Part shown: in pieces, positions 11,353 through 23,097 of the stretch
Numbering within the stretch: position 1 is the first letter of the stretch
Layout of the letters: each line of letters begins with the position of its first letter
DNA from: Bimuria novae-zelandiae CBS 107.79
Taxonomy: Eukaryota > Ascomycota > Dothideomycetes > Pleosporales > Didymosphaeriaceae
Reading direction: 5' to 3'
Assembly (NCBI GenBank): GCA_010015655.1
Contig: ML976681.1
Coordinates: forward strand, 277,193-333,409
DNA length: 56,217 nt
Position numbers and translations under genes: made by a program
Notes under the pieces: generated by a model
What the model saw: only the letters and a program-made list of their open reading frames with translations
Told to the model about the DNA's origin: nothing
The model's database searches: none

Positions 11353-12499
11353 TTATGTGCTGCTGCTGTCCGTCCGGTCGTTAGGTATTAAAAAAGAGAC
11401 CGATAGTAGCGAACGCTGGCGCGAAGCTCATGAATGAAGTCGCGGTGAAGACGCTTCGCGGTCAAACGACTTTCCTCATCTCAAACGCTGAGTGACAAGT
11501 GAAGTGGACAAACGACAAGTAATTAACGCGAAGGGGGAAACGCGCAGGCGGATAACGTGGTCTCAATGCAAGGCATCACCCGCTCTTTCCAGTACGTCGG
11601 AGAGCGGAGCTTCGACAAGTCACAGCGCAGGCAGCAACGAAAGTCGCGACGTTGCGCCGCGCCGGGTTGAGGAGTTAAGGTTGGATCGCGAATTGTTGCT
11701 GCTGCGCGCGCGCTTGCAGGTACACGGTCTCGCCAGGCTGGTTTGGGAAGAGCGCCATGGGGCTGGCCAGTGAGCAAGACGAAACGTCTGGCCTGGAGGG
11801 ATAGGCAAGTGAAAGTGAAGACGAACTTGCGGTGGTAGAGAAGCAGAAGTCTAAGTGACTGTTTAGCATCGCAGAGCAATTAGCGCGGGTTGTGCATGCA
11901 AGGTCCCGTTCCACGGGTCTAGCAGCAGGACGAGTCATAGTGACCCAGTACTTTTCTTTGCGCCTCGGCTACCGCCGTCATGCTACCAGCTGCATCGAAG
12001 CAAGCCGTCTCAGACGTTCGATTATTGATAGTGAAAGCGTTGGGTTAGCTCCAGACCTTGGCCGAAGCAGTCGATGCGCTCCTGGTTATCTATATGAGTA
12101 TGCGCAACTGCAGTACTTTGTCGTGCGCCAATCATTCGGATGACAGGTAGAAGTGAAAATGACGAACGTGAAAGACGTGTTGTGGGTGTGTATCTCACTT
12201 CGGTAGAAGTAAAATACGACGAGAGGCGTTGTATGTTGCACTCAGATATGTGATGTTTGTTTTATGACATACTAACTAGTACGAATGCATTGCGTGCAGA
12301 GGGAGACCCGCGCAAGCCTTGTTTGATATCCTAAATCAAGTGAGATTGGGAGAGCCTTTTCCCAATCGAGCATGCTATGTCCCTTCCTATGCTTGTGTCT
12401 CCGAAACTCCAGAAACTCCTGTATATATGCAATGCATCGCTGGGTTTGAAAGTCATGTACAGTAAATCGTGTCCGTCCCCTGAGGCCACACATCGGATT
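11353..12499. other. intergenic region upstream of dim-2
   Basis: It contains the dim-2 promoter (just above 11352) and the 3' side of the DUF3431 gene. Small ORFs on both strands (for example around 11500-11940) overlap each other and have no recognisable domain. No repeat or RNA gene was seen. Confidence 0.5.
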
Positions 12500-13780
12500 T
12501 CATTGGTTCAGCCCAGCAGGCGGCCCATAATCCCATATGCGACTAGAATCGTACGACTCCCTCTCTTCTTTGCGATACTGCTCGTTTTCACCTCTTTCGA
12601 AAGCCTCCTTCCGTGTTGACTCCAACCACTCATCAATCTCCGGGATGGTCTTGGTCAGTGAGCCTACCCTCTGTTTCTCGTCCTCTGTGAGATCAGATTC
12701 CTTGCCCTCTTCCTTTGCCTTGTCCTTCTTCTTCAGTATGGCGTCGAGTTCTGCGAACAGAATATTGCGCTGTTGTTGCTTCTCGTCATATTCGGCATAC
12801 TTCTGACGACCGCCAAAACATATGCCATAGCCGTCGCAGTAGCAAGTGTTTTGCGCAGGACAGTATACTTCGTGCCCCGTGAAGATGTAGTGCCAGATGT
12901 ATTCGAAGACGCGGCCGGAGTAGGTGTCGTCCATGGCGGTATTCAACAACCATTTCCGGTAGTGCAGCAGCCGCTCGATGGGCACCTGGCGAATCCGGTC
13001 CCCGCTGAGGGCGAACTGGGCGCAACAAACGCCAGACAGCGACTGGGGGATGGCCGCGCCTGGATGAAGCTCCTCCCAGATGCTCTTCCGCCAATATATT
13101 TCTTCCGGCTTGTTGAAGAAGTCGAAGTCGCCGCCGGGCCGGTCCAGGTGGATCCAGTCTGGACAGCCCGGCTCGTGGTGACAGCGCACATTCATGTATC
13201 CCATGCGCGCGACCCGGTCGTGGTTCAGCCGCCTGAGCATGGCGAGCGCGTCCTGCATGAGCAGGTTGTTGTTGTGCCACGCATGTCGGTGCGCATGCAA
13301 GAAGACGACGGTATCGGGCAGGTCGTGGTAGTGGTCAATCATGTAGCTGAGGTAGACCTGAAGAGGCGCTTAGTTCAGCAATGCTCTTCCCAATTGGTGC
13401 GTCCTCGTAGCGGGCGAACGTACCATGGCCTCCCTGCCCTTGTTCTTGGGTACTTTGTACTCTGCGTTCGGATTGTCCACTTCGTACGCAACCAGTTTCG
13501 CCTCGGGAATCTTCCCTTGCAGCCACCGCAGGTCTTCCTTCTCGGTCTTTGGAATTACAATGGCCCAGGTGTAGTTCGTACCCGTCGGCTTCGCCTCGCC
13601 GTCTCGGAAGCGCAGCGGGATGCCGAAGTCGAGCGGATCACCGCGCAGCGAAGACGTCGAGGCCGGCCCGAAGCGTCCCTTCCCAAACGGCGCGTAGTCG
13701 AGACGGAGGTGACTCCATACGAGGAGGAAAGCGACGAGGACGAAGACGAGCGACACGAGGCGCGGCGGTCCGGCCAGCAT
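12500..13780 (-). CDS. DUF3431 family type II membrane protein
   Basis: Exons 13780-13424 and 13357-12500 join in phase 0 to 404 residues. Residues 7-24 form a hydrophobic signal-anchor (LVSLVFVLVAFLLVW), followed by a short spacer and the DUF3431 domain. That domain includes TWAIVIPKTEKEDLRWL, the DHYHDLPDTVVFLHAHRHAWHN-type region after the splice site, a Cys-containing CHHEPGCPDW segment and a later C-rich CPAQNTCYCDGYG region. The last 100 residues are charged and probably coiled. Fungal DUF3431 proteins are of unknown function; a Golgi glycosyltransferase-like topology is only a guess. The donor GTACGT and acceptor CTTCAG fit the flanking frame. A long open frame on the opposite strand (12773-13909) is a GC-driven shadow. 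Confidence 0.9.
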
Positions 13781-15773
13781 GATGATGCGCTCACCGGGCC
13801 GGGTGTCTGGACAGGAGCAGACGTCGCATGGCGAAGACGACGTGATGGTCTTATTTCAACGGACTCGACACGCAGTGCAGTGGGGTGGGGGAAGGAACGA
13901 CGGGCCTAGTGCGTACAAGTGACGCGTTTCACTCTAGGACCCTTGCCGGCAACCTGAGGGAGCGACAAAAGCATGCGCATGCCGCCCTTTCACACCAATC
14001 AATATCAAGGCACTCCAGCTTGGAACCCCGGGGCCAATCCCTTCACACGTGATCATTGCCTATCCATGGATTCATAATGACATAGGTGCCCACAGGACGC
14101 ATACACTGCCTGGAACGACCTTCTCACATCGATTGGACCCTGGAAAGGCGAAGACAATAGAAACGAGAGGGATACTGCAATGGCAAAATATATCACCAAG
14201 GATTAGGTGTGTATTTAAGGAGGGTATAACTATAGCTAGACCGTGCTGGCTTTCTTCGTGCGATGTAGGCAGCGGAAGCGCGAAGTAGCCGTTACGTGAT
14301 CTCCTGAGGAAAGCGGCGCCGGAAACATCGAAAGGTGAACACTCGTTAGTGCCAATTCGAGGGCTGGGTCTCGCGCCTAAAGGCACTCTTTCGAAGGAAC
14401 TGGCGAACATCGATGCCATGTTCATTCGTGAATCATTCCTTGAGTAGCGCCGCCCCGAACCCTACGACGTAGTTCGATTTCATGCTGGCTGTGGACGCCG
14501 AGATTCGTCGTATCTCTGAAATAGCAAATGTATACAACATTGTATTGCTGAGTGTAAGGTCTGAGCTGTTTCTTCTCAAGTCTGTCATGACGCACTGGGG
14601 GTTTGCATCCTTGGCTAGACTGTCGTTGTTCGTCTTAGTGCGCTGGGCTTCAAATTCTGTCGGCATCCTTAGAGTAGGATTCGAGTTGGACGTCTTGAGT
14701 GGACTCGATCTTGAAACAGAAACCGAGTGACGTGAAGCTTCTCCAGGACTAGAAGCGTGTTTATTCTTCTCTGGAAGACTATGCGGAGATGCGATGTTGA
14801 CTTTACGTTCTAGTTTAAGCCAGTCTAGTAAGCGTATGCTGGCTGCAAGGTACGTTCAGAAAAACTCACTATTGTGTACCGTGGATCCGCAGAGCCCCCA
14901 CATAAATCTCACTGGAGGGGATAGATTCGTCGGCGTAGTCGACTTGGAGGATGCAAAGCTGTCGATCGGTCCGTCGTTCTATTGACGGGCTCTGTCCGCA
15001 GATTCATTGACATTCTCACCATGATCGGCATGATTGTGTACAACCTATGTCTCTTCTGCTGCATGTCGACGCTATGCTGAGATGAGATTCGGGGCCTTCT
15101 CTTCGCTAGACCCGCCACTGTATAGTCCAGGCCATGATGACGTCTCAGAGTTTTGAGTGTAACACGAAGCCAACAGCTGCATCGCGATGAACTCGACGAT
15201 CAGGTGGAACGTCTCGGTTTCGGGAAGATCCTTAATACTTGCGAGGTAAGAGAAATCGAGGGGTGTATCCTGCCGCCTGAACAGACTCAGGACCTGTTCT
15301 CATGTCAGACTACCGAGCAAACATTGGGAAGCTACCGATCGCAGTGTATCAGACCTCGCGGGTTGGGTGTGTCCAGAATATGTCTCGCTCCTGCTGTCCG
15401 AGGTACTTCATAACTTCTGCCATTGCGGTATCCTGCGCTTTGGTCCTGTCCATGTTGAGGTCACCTTCAGTCAGATGGTCGCTATGAACTCGCCAGATAT
15501 GATCTGAATCGTTGAGGAGGTGTGGACATGGAAACAGCAGGCCCGCTTGTGGATCCTGTTCCGGCACAATGCTGTTACTTAAAGAGTTTTTTCGGCGCCA
15601 CCCTTGAGCTGGCGGAAGCATGAGGGATGAGATCAACAGGCTCGCTTCGTGAGACTGAGACCAGTTATTGCTAGGAATGATAGGTGTGATAGGTGGTGTG
15701 ATGATGATGACATGCGCGTGGGCTCGGAATGTCGAGCCGGTATGCTTCTGGAAGGCAAGCATCGTGGTCTCAC
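13781..15773. other. 2-kb region without a recognised gene
   Basis: Many ORFs of 60-140 codons occur on both strands, but none has a domain I recognise or consistent splice sites. The part next to 15773 is probably the 3' UTR of the TFIIIC gene. A decayed or lineage-specific gene at about 14070-14670 on the minus strand cannot be excluded. Confidence 0.4.
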
Positions 15774-16568
15774 TCAAATGCCGCCCATGGTGGCGTCTTC
15801 TCTTACCACGCCCGGTGAGGTCGCGCTTTCCTTCGCAGTGACGATTCGAGTTGCGTTAGGGTCTTTTGTAAGTCCCAGACGCGATGTTTCTCCACGTCTA
15901 GCCTTGATCGCATTAAGCCGACCTAAGAAGCTCGAAGGCGCTGGTTCGGTCGTAATTGTCGCAGCTACCACTGTAGTACTCACTGGAGATTCTGGTGCAG
16001 TGGTAGGTACGGCAACACCAGATTCATCGGGACCAGTGTCCATCGCGTCAGCAGAACTCTGTTCGTCGACCTTGGGGCCATCATTGAAGAGGTCATCTTT
16101 CGGTCGCATCCGTGCAACCCGGGCCACAAGCCTCGCAGAACCTGTCGCAAGGAGATCTACTGACGGCAAAGAGCGTAACGGCTCACTTGCATCGTCGGTG
16201 TCAGAATTCGGCTTCGCAAAGATCAGATCGGTACCGATAGTCTTGTTCCATTCGCAGCTTAACAGTTGGCCGTTGTACATCATCAGAGGGTTCTCGGTAT
16301 GCAGCCCTATGATCTGGATCTTGCCGATCGACTCGTTGGCATCTTCGACATTCTGCACGGCGAGATTGCTCCCTGCATCTCGTCGCTCCGTGTTGAGTGC
16401 CCTCAATTTGGTTTTGAGCAGCGTCGGGTGCCCTCTTTGGGCCGAACCGCCAATACCGAGCGCGCCTTGGACGGCAGGAACATTCGCTAGGTCGATGGGA
16501 ATATAGAAGTCCTCCGTCTCGTTTTCGTCATATTCGTATTCCCACTCTTCTTCTTCCGCTTGTGCCAT
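15774..16568 (-). CDS. TFIIIC tau55-related subunit (sub6 / Sfc7-like)
   Basis: This intronless ORF has 264 residues from the ATG at 16568; a longer frame upstream lacks an ATG. It starts with a very acidic stretch (EEEEWEYEYDENETEDFYIPIDL). Next comes the TFIIIC_sub6 beta-barrel region with IQIIGLHTENPLMMYNGQLLSCEW and KTIGTDLIF (about residues 75-120). The C-terminal half is low-complexity and rich in Thr, Ser and Ala. In yeast tau55 pairs with tau95 in the TFIIIC complex that binds the A box of tRNA promoters for RNA polymerase III. Nuclear location and that role are inferred from the family. An open frame of 285 codons on the other strand is a shadow. Confidence 0.85.
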   Translation of the reverse strand: MAQAEEEEWEYEYDENETEDFYIPIDLANVPAVQGALGIGGSAQRGHPTLLKTKLRALNTERRDAGSNLAVQNVEDANESIGKIQIIGLHTENPLMMYNGQLLSCEWNKTIGTDLIFAKPNSDTDDASEPLRSLPSVDLLATGSARLVARVARMRPKDDLFNDGPKVDEQSSADAMDTGPDESGVAVPTTAPESPVSTTVVAATITTEPAPSSFLGRLNAIKARRGETSRLGLTKDPNATRIVTAKESATSPGVVREDATMGGI

Positions 16569-16955
16569 CGTGACTGGAAACGTTTGAACAGTGTGGTGTG
16601 TAGCGCCAGTGACTGGTGATTCGCCTGCGTACACTAGATAACCTTTTACTAGTGGCGCTAGCCTCTATTGGCTGCGCTAACGAGCTTTCTCTGTTTCACT
16701 TGCTCTGCCTCTACGTCTCTACGATGAAAGTCAGAACGTCTGGACGTGTTTGTTGCGCAGGTGGCGCGAATAGAGCATGATGCGGAGTCTATTCGAATGA
16801 CTTTTTTCGGCTAGGACTGGAATGTGAATTTCATCACCACCAGACATCAATAACAGTCAGCGAGACATACATGCAACAAAGACGCGATTAAAATATTTTC
16901 CACCTTAAGGCCGCTTAATATCCAAGCGACTCGGAACTTCCTATGCCATACAATA
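16569..16955. other. intergenic region
   Basis: This is the short promoter region of the TFIIIC gene and the 3' end of the ATPase gene, with no gene or repeat seen. Confidence 0.5.
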
Positions 16956-19900
16956 TCATACACTAGCACTATATCCTCCCACTATCCCCCTTGACAGCTT
17001 CCGCCTCTTCAACCACTTTCTGCCCTCATCCGCCCAGAACACGCAACTCGCGACAGCAATTAAATGCACAATATCCATTAATCCCAGTGCCTCTGTCTGA
17101 AAAATACTCTGTAGCGGTGGGAAGTAGATGACCATGAGCTGTCCAATGAGACTGCCGGCTACGGCATAGTTGAACATTTTGTTGCCAAAGAGCTGAATTT
17201 CTCCTGCAAGCACGGACTTGCTTTCCGAGCGACACGTTAAAGCATTGAACATGTCGAAAAGTACAAAACATGTGAAAGTCATTGTGGTGTCGCGGGCAGT
17301 GACTTCGCCGTCGATGCTCATTTCGCGATAGTATGTGAAGAGCGTGCCGAGCATGATGATGGAGGCAGATTGCAATACACGTTGGAGGAGCGCACGGGTC
17401 AATACTCGTGCGGTACGTGAGCGAGGAGGACGGGACATGACAGCTGGATCGACCGATTCGACACCCAGGGACTGGGCTGGTGGTCCATCCATGAGGATAT
17501 CTGTGCACTGTCAGTACAGAATCAGGATTGCGGGTAGACAGACATACTGATCCAGAGAATTTGCATAGCATTAAGCGGATTCTGGAAGCCGAGGAATGTG
17601 CTGAGGAGGACTAAGCTGAGTGCGGCAGCAGATGTGCTGAGCTGAAAAGTGATGAAGTTCTGAATGTTGTAGAAAATGCCCTTTCCTTCTTCGATAGCAT
17701 TGAGGATAGTTGCGAAGTTGTCGTCAGTCAAGATCATATCGGCAGCCTCTTTTGCAACATCTGTGCCAAGGCGCCCCATGGAGATACCAATGTCTGCCTT
17801 TTTCAATGCTGGAGCATCATTAACACCATCACCAGTCATGGCTACGACATCGCCCCGAGCCTGTAAGGCACGAACAATTTTCATCTTGTGTTCTGGACTC
17901 GTACGGGCAAAGATCGATGTCGTCGCGATAGCTTGTGAAAGCTCCTCCTCGCTCATCCGGTCTAGTTCATCGCCCCGTAGTACCGAACGTCCTATGGACG
18001 AGTTCATGCTGATGGGCATACCGAGTTTCTTGCCAATTGCGACGGCTGTCGCCTCAGCATCTCCGGTAATCATAATGACCTTGACCTTGCCAGCCATCAG
18101 GCGCCGTATAGCCCTCTCCACGCCCTTCCTGGGAGGATCATTCATGCCAACGAGACCGGCGAAGACCAAATTTCTGTAATGCTCGTCATCTCCCAAAGCC
18201 GAGGTGCTGGAAGGGGCTGGTGAGGCGGTGCCACTCGTTGCTTTGCGGCCGGATTTCGAACCGCTTGCGAATCCAAGAACTCTTAGACCATCTTGGGCCA
18301 TTGTATCCGCAGCCTTGATGGCTTCTTGCTTTCGAGCTTGATTCAGTGGCACCTCGTGCCCTTGAGCATTCACATAGAAGTCACAACGGTCAAGCACCTT
18401 TTCCAAGGCACCCTTGATATATGCGACGTCTGGACCAGGCGCAAGATCAGCACCTGAACTTCCACTGATGACAACACCCATCCATTTCCTTTCGGAGCTG
18501 AAAGGTGTCTCGTATAAACGAGAGCCGATTCTGTCTCTTACGTCGTCTTCGCCGAAAGCATCCAGGAGGTCCAGGAGCGCAACATCGGTCGGCTGGCCGA
18601 CCCATCGACTCTTTACCCCAGAATTGTCATCACCGATGGTAGATGACAATACAGCTGCGGTAGATGCTGCCTGTGTACCCAATAGGCGCCCATTGTTAAC
18701 AATATTGCCGATGCGTAGAATATTCCGCGTGGGAGAATCAAGAGCATCTGAGTCATGCTTCGCCTTCACATCGATCGGTGAGAGCTCATCGCAATGCCAG
18801 ATCTTGGTCACTGTCATGTGATTTGTGGTCAAGGTGCCTGCAGCGAAGTTAGTGACGTAGCAGTATTTGCCCACAGTAGGTACCTACCTGTTTTATCGCT
18901 GCAGACGACATTCACCGAGGCTAGAGTCTCCACGCTTGGCAAGCGCCGCACAATAGCATCGCGCTTTGACATGCGAAGAACACCCAGTGCGAGTGTGACG
19001 GTTACAATGATGGGCAAACCTTCCGGAATAGCAGCAACGGCCAACGAAACACCAATCTGGAACATCTCCAAGAACTCCCAGCCTCGCCAAAAGCCCAGCA
19101 GAATGATGAAGGCGATGACGGCAAATGACATGTAGCTCAATTCTTTGCCCAGGCGGTCCATGGAGAGCTGCAACGGCGTACGAGGGCTTTCGATTTCCTG
19201 GAGGGACGCGGAAATGGCTCCAAACTCAGTGTTACCTCCAGTGCCAATCACCAACCCTTGTCCGTAGCCAGAACGCACCAATGTTCCCATGAATGCGACG
19301 TTCTTCTGATCGTTCAATCGAATGTCAGCGCCGACGGTTCCAGCAGCAGGCGATGCGTAGAAAGGTGACGCAGGTCTTTGCATGCCGCTCGGAGCATCGA
19401 TGGTGTCGGGAACCTTAGGCACCGGTTCGTTCTCGCCGGTCAAATTAGACTCATCGATGGTGAGGTCAGCCGCGTGAGTGATTCGTATGTCTGCAGGGAT
19501 GCGATCGCCAGTGTGAAAGAGAACCAGATCGCCCGGCACTAACAACGTCGCAGAAATGGTATTCGAGCGGCCCTCTGCAGCTTCCAGCGAGGCTGGCGTA
19601 TCCTTGATCTCGTCCAGCTCTATGCCCTCGGCGCCCACGCCATTCGGCACTCGCCCGTTCCGCGGCTGCTCGGCGCCAGCGCGAATGACATGGGCTGAGT
19701 GAGGGACCAGCTGGTTCAGGGCCTCGAGCGACTTCTCCGACCGGTATTCCTGTACAAAACCCACTGTCACAACGATTGTAACGGCGGCCGCTATGCTGAC
19801 GGCGTCGTCCAGATTTCCCATGACGAGCGATACAGCAGCCGAACCAAGCAGCAGCAATATCAACGTCTCTTTGAACTGTTTGAGAAAGCGGAGCCACAAG

Positions 19901-20237
19901 GGCTCCGGGTCTTCGTGGGGGAGCTCGTTGAGCCCATGCGTGTGTATTCGCGCCGACGCGCTGGCCGAGGAGAGGCCACGGGTGACGGATGTGTCGAGCC
20001 TCTGCGCGGTTTCGTGCGCGGAGAGTAGAGAGTATTGCGACGTTATTGACTAGCAAAACACGGCAGTCAGTTTACGGTGCTACAGACATGGCAGATGCTC
20101 GGGCGGCCTACCGAAGCTATCGCCCGCCGCTGCGGTGGCTCTGGCGGTTGCAGCAGGGGCGTTGCAGTGCGGGAAACTTTGTCGGGCCCATTTGAAGTGT
20201 TGTACAGCGGCAGCGACGGCGTAGAGGCTCTAGACAT
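16956..20237 (-). CDS. pmr1: PMR1-type Golgi Ca2+/Mn2+ P-type ATPase
   Basis: Four exons, 20237-20112, 20049-18888, 18837-17548 and 17500-16956, join in frame to about 1,040 residues. Domains follow the P2A ATPase order. There is an N-terminal cation-ATPase segment ([10 protein letters not shown], then [15 protein letters not shown]), first membrane helices (about 100-150), and an actuator domain with LTGEN (about 243). TM4 has PEGLP (about 383). The phosphorylation motif DKTGTLT (about 426) is split by intron 2. Nucleotide binding follows, then [11 protein letters not shown] (about 764) and C-terminal helices. The family pumps Ca2+ and Mn2+ into the Golgi for protein glycosylation and sorting. 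The first exon starts at the only ATG in the leader frame. The gene is divergent from RAD21, with a Tc1 element between them. Confidence 0.93.
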
Positions 20238-20993
20238 GTTTGCATCGCCCACGGCCACTGTTGCGCGGCGCTCTGGATGGAGGCCGAGTGCGAGGTAGGA
20301 TGGGGCGCGTATGAAGACAGTGTGGGATGCGCTGATTATTTCATGGATACAGGTGGACGAGTTTGAACGGTACTAGGCTGGGAAACAGCAGCGTGTCGAG
20401 GTCTTTGAGGACCAGACTGATCGATCTGGCTTGATGAATTAAAACGTAGGCTAGACACGACCGAGCGCCTCAGGTGGACGTCCAGGGGCCAATTCCTCTG
20501 CACAAAGTTTCACGACCAACTCGCGTTTGAGGCTTGCTCCGAAAAGCATATGGCCAGCTTGCGCTCTGCTCTTTATCTGCAGGCGGCTCTGCGTGCAGTG
20601 TCTGGGAATGCCGCTGTCTTGGATGTGTCCCATGGTTGTCTTGGCGAGTTACCGCATTAGGACGTGCAGATAGCTGCATTGGAGATCGCCCGGTCTGGTG
20701 ACTTCGCGTCAAGTGTATGTGTGATTCCCACGTCGCTTGAGCTTTATGCTGTCCAGATGTGGGCCGAGTGTTACGATAGTGCAAGAGGCAAGTCGTTGTT
20801 GTCACGGCTAAGGGGTTCTTTTATCGTCATCAACGGCCAACGACTACTTAAACATGATGCGGGTAAGCACTACTAGAAGAAGTCTTAACAGTACAGCTAT
20901 ACAAAAATTAGCTCGTCTTGTCTATGCCACAATCGTCAAGTTCCACCTACATCTATGATCAAATTTCGCTACCTGATGTTTCGCGCTGGGCCC
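20238..20993. other. upstream region of pmr1, left flank of the Tc1 element
   Basis: It contains the pmr1 promoter and unassigned sequence up to the transposon target TA at 20994-20995. No conserved gene was seen. Confidence 0.5.
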
Positions 20994-20995
20994 TA

Positions 20996-21032
20996 CAATG
21001 GGTGGAAAAAAGTGGACTATCGCTCACGTGAA
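20996..21032 (+). repeat. left terminal inverted repeat of the Tc1 element
   Basis: This 37-base arm is the exact reverse complement of 22739-22775. It begins with CAATGGGTGG and ends in CACGTGAA, next to a TA at 20994-20995. Confidence 0.95.
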
Positions 21033-21242
21033 ATTCCTTGGCTGAACACCGAAAATTTCAGCTACATCGTGAATTTACCATCAAAGTAGCTTTTAAGCAG
21101 CAATATACTAGATGTAAAGGTATTTAAATTATGCCGTAAAGTTGTTATTATAATCAGCTTTTTCACAAGCTTTAGCCACATCACGAAAGTGATCAGGATG
21201 GAGTTGATAAGCCATATATTGCCTCATCGTCTCATCTTCCTG

Positions 21243-22616
21243 CTAAACAGATTGTACGAATGCCACCGCATCGTTTTTGGCTTGTTTTGACGCGCTCTTC
21301 ACTTCGTAGTCCTCTAGGAAACCCTTAAGCCTGCCAAAACAGCGCTCAATTGGGTGTAGATCGGGTGAGTTGGGGGAGTGCGGAGCGAAGCGTATGTCCT
21401 TCTCTTCGATTTCGGGTGCGCAATATCGGAGCCCTAGGCCATGGAGGTAGACGTTATCTTGCACTAAGAACACCTGAGCACAGGGGTTGTTGGCGCGTAC
21501 AGCTTCGTAGTAGGGAAAAACAACGTCCTTAAGCACCCGTTCAGCGTACCAGATCCCGTTCATGCCCTTCCCACTTTTGTATACAAAGTCCTCGTATTTA
21601 AAGAACTTATTAGGAGTAACAGGGTTTTTGCAACCAGCCCGGAGGGCTCCTCCCTTCTTGCCAGCAGCTTGATTAGCAGTCTTAGCAGCCTTGTTACGGT
21701 GAAGGATATTGCGATTGATCTCACTAAGAGCGCGCTCCTCCTGGGTGCCAGCAACGTCTGCACGGGCCCTCTTATTATCGATCAATTTGCGAGCCCTCTC
21801 ATTAGCTTTGCGTACGCGCTCAAGTGTCTCCTCGCGATCCTCCTCCTCCTCTGCCACCCATACTAAATATGGGCGTTTTGGACTGCGAATGGTAGTATCG
21901 GTAGACGTAGCAGCGCAGATCATAAGGCTGAAAGAGGGTGGGCGATACGGGAGGGCGTATTTATTGGCTGGAGCGCCACGTGCCCTCCAAACGTACCGCT
22001 TGCCTCCGCGAAGATTCCTGCCTCCAATTGATTTGCTAGTTTCGTCGTAGCAAACAAATATAAGCTTAGGAGCAAAGCGCTTGTGTGTGGTAAGAATCCA
22101 GGCAACGTAACGCTCTCGGTTGCGTATATCGTCGTCGTCAAGCTCAGGCTTCTTTGGGCGTACACCTCGTACAATAGCGTAGGTGTGGTCGTGATCGCGG
22201 TGCTCGTGAGCAATTTTGACTAGTGTAGGACGGCTTACTGTAATCCCGACCTCTTGGAGGACGTGGCGGGTCGATTCTTCAATATCGTAAGTGCCAAATT
22301 GTATAATAGCGTTGCGTATTTAAGCACTAAGCTTGCTGCCGTTGCGTACCTTAGGTTCAGCTCCAGGGGGACCGATACGGGTAGCATGGACTATGGCCAG
22401 CAAATTGTTAAGCGATGGGTCAAGCGAGGCCTCCGCACAAGCCTTTTCAACCTTCTTGAAGACTTTCTGTGGTGTTGAGATGCTCAAACCCATCGCGCCA
22501 GCGATATAGGCGTATTCAGTGTTCGAGAGCTTGCGTAGGGCTACGATAGCACCTTTCTGAGCCTCTGTAAGGTTGCGAGAGTCGTTCGGGCGGCCGCTAG
22601 TGCGTTGAGGTGGCAT
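21243..22616 (-). pseudogene. Tc1/mariner transposase with a single in-frame stop
   Basis: The minus-strand frame from the ATG at 22616 to the stop at 21243 spans 457 codons and has one internal TAA at 22322-22320. Before it lies an N-terminal HTH region (LTEAQKGAIVALRKL..TEYAYIAGAMGLS, about residues 18-50). After it come a second HTH-like region (HVLQEVGITVSRPTLVKI), the first catalytic Asp (IFVCYDETS), the second (VFLVQDNVYLH) and the final Glu in NSPDLHPIE. There are 36 residues between the last two acids, so DD36E by my count. TAA after GCT fits a CAA (Gln) codon changed by one C to T in a CpA context, as RIP would do. Without that stop the frame looks complete, so it was probably functional until recently. 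Read-through is possible but not shown. Confidence 0.88.
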
Positions 22617-22738
22617 AATGGGTGTTGTTGGCGAAAAAAATCGCTATATACGAGGTGGTGATAGAGTCCTGGTGTTCAGTTTGGAGCTGAGGCACGAACC
22701 AAGTGCCCTTATTGATAAGAAAACTAGCGCCTTGGCAG

Positions 22739-22775
22739 TTCACGTGAGCGATAGTCCACTTTTTTCCACCCATTG
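22739..22775 (-). repeat. right terminal inverted repeat of the Tc1 element
   Basis: This is the exact 37-base partner of 20996-21032 and is followed by the duplicated TA at 22776-22777. Confidence 0.95.
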
Positions 22776-22777
22776 TA

Positions 22778-23097
22778 GGGAGACCTCGACATTACATAAT
22801 CAGCAGCTGCAGCCCGTGCGTCCCAGCCATCGTCCGCCGTTCGCCAGCCCCAACCGTGGATGCGCCTGTCGACACCACCCGCCCGTCCTTCACCACCACC
22901 ACCACCCATCCCAAAAAAACATCTGCCGACACTACGAGAACACGGTGCGCGCCCGGCGCTTTCACCTCGGACGTCCGCGCACGCGAAAAAGCACGTCCAC
23001 AGCCGGCGACTGCCGACGCGCCGCGATCAAAACAAACGCCGCGACGCGCCCATACACCTTCCCCACCCTATCTTGAAGCTTGCATATCCTCACCACC
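22778..23097 (+). promoter_or_regulatory. short upstream region and leader of rad21
   Basis: Only about 320 bases separate the Tc1 element from the RAD21 start codon. The stretch is C-rich and pyrimidine-biased (CACC and CCACC runs at 22875-22910), as in many fungal leaders. No specific factor site was identified. The promoter of rad21 must be here or reach into or across the transposon. Confidence 0.4.

Larger units (their letters stand above)
20996..22775 (-). mobile_element. Tc1/mariner-type DNA transposon, near-intact
   Basis: The element is bounded by perfect 37-bp inverted repeats (20996-21032 and 22739-22775, outer end CAATGGGTGG) and flanked on both sides by TA (20994-20995, 22776-22777), the target duplication of the superfamily. 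It is 1,780 bp long and carries one transposase frame on the minus strand. It lies about 320 bp upstream of the RAD21 start codon. The perfect arms suggest recent activity. I cannot assign a named fungal family without a database search. Confidence 0.92.

Noticed and set aside
12773..13909. 378-codon plus-strand open frame
   Set aside because: It lies exactly antisense to the two-exon DUF3431 gene in GC-rich sequence, has no domain, and runs across the antisense intron.
15649..16506. 285-codon plus-strand open frame
   Set aside because: It is antisense to the TFIIIC-like gene, which has a recognisable domain; the frame itself has none.
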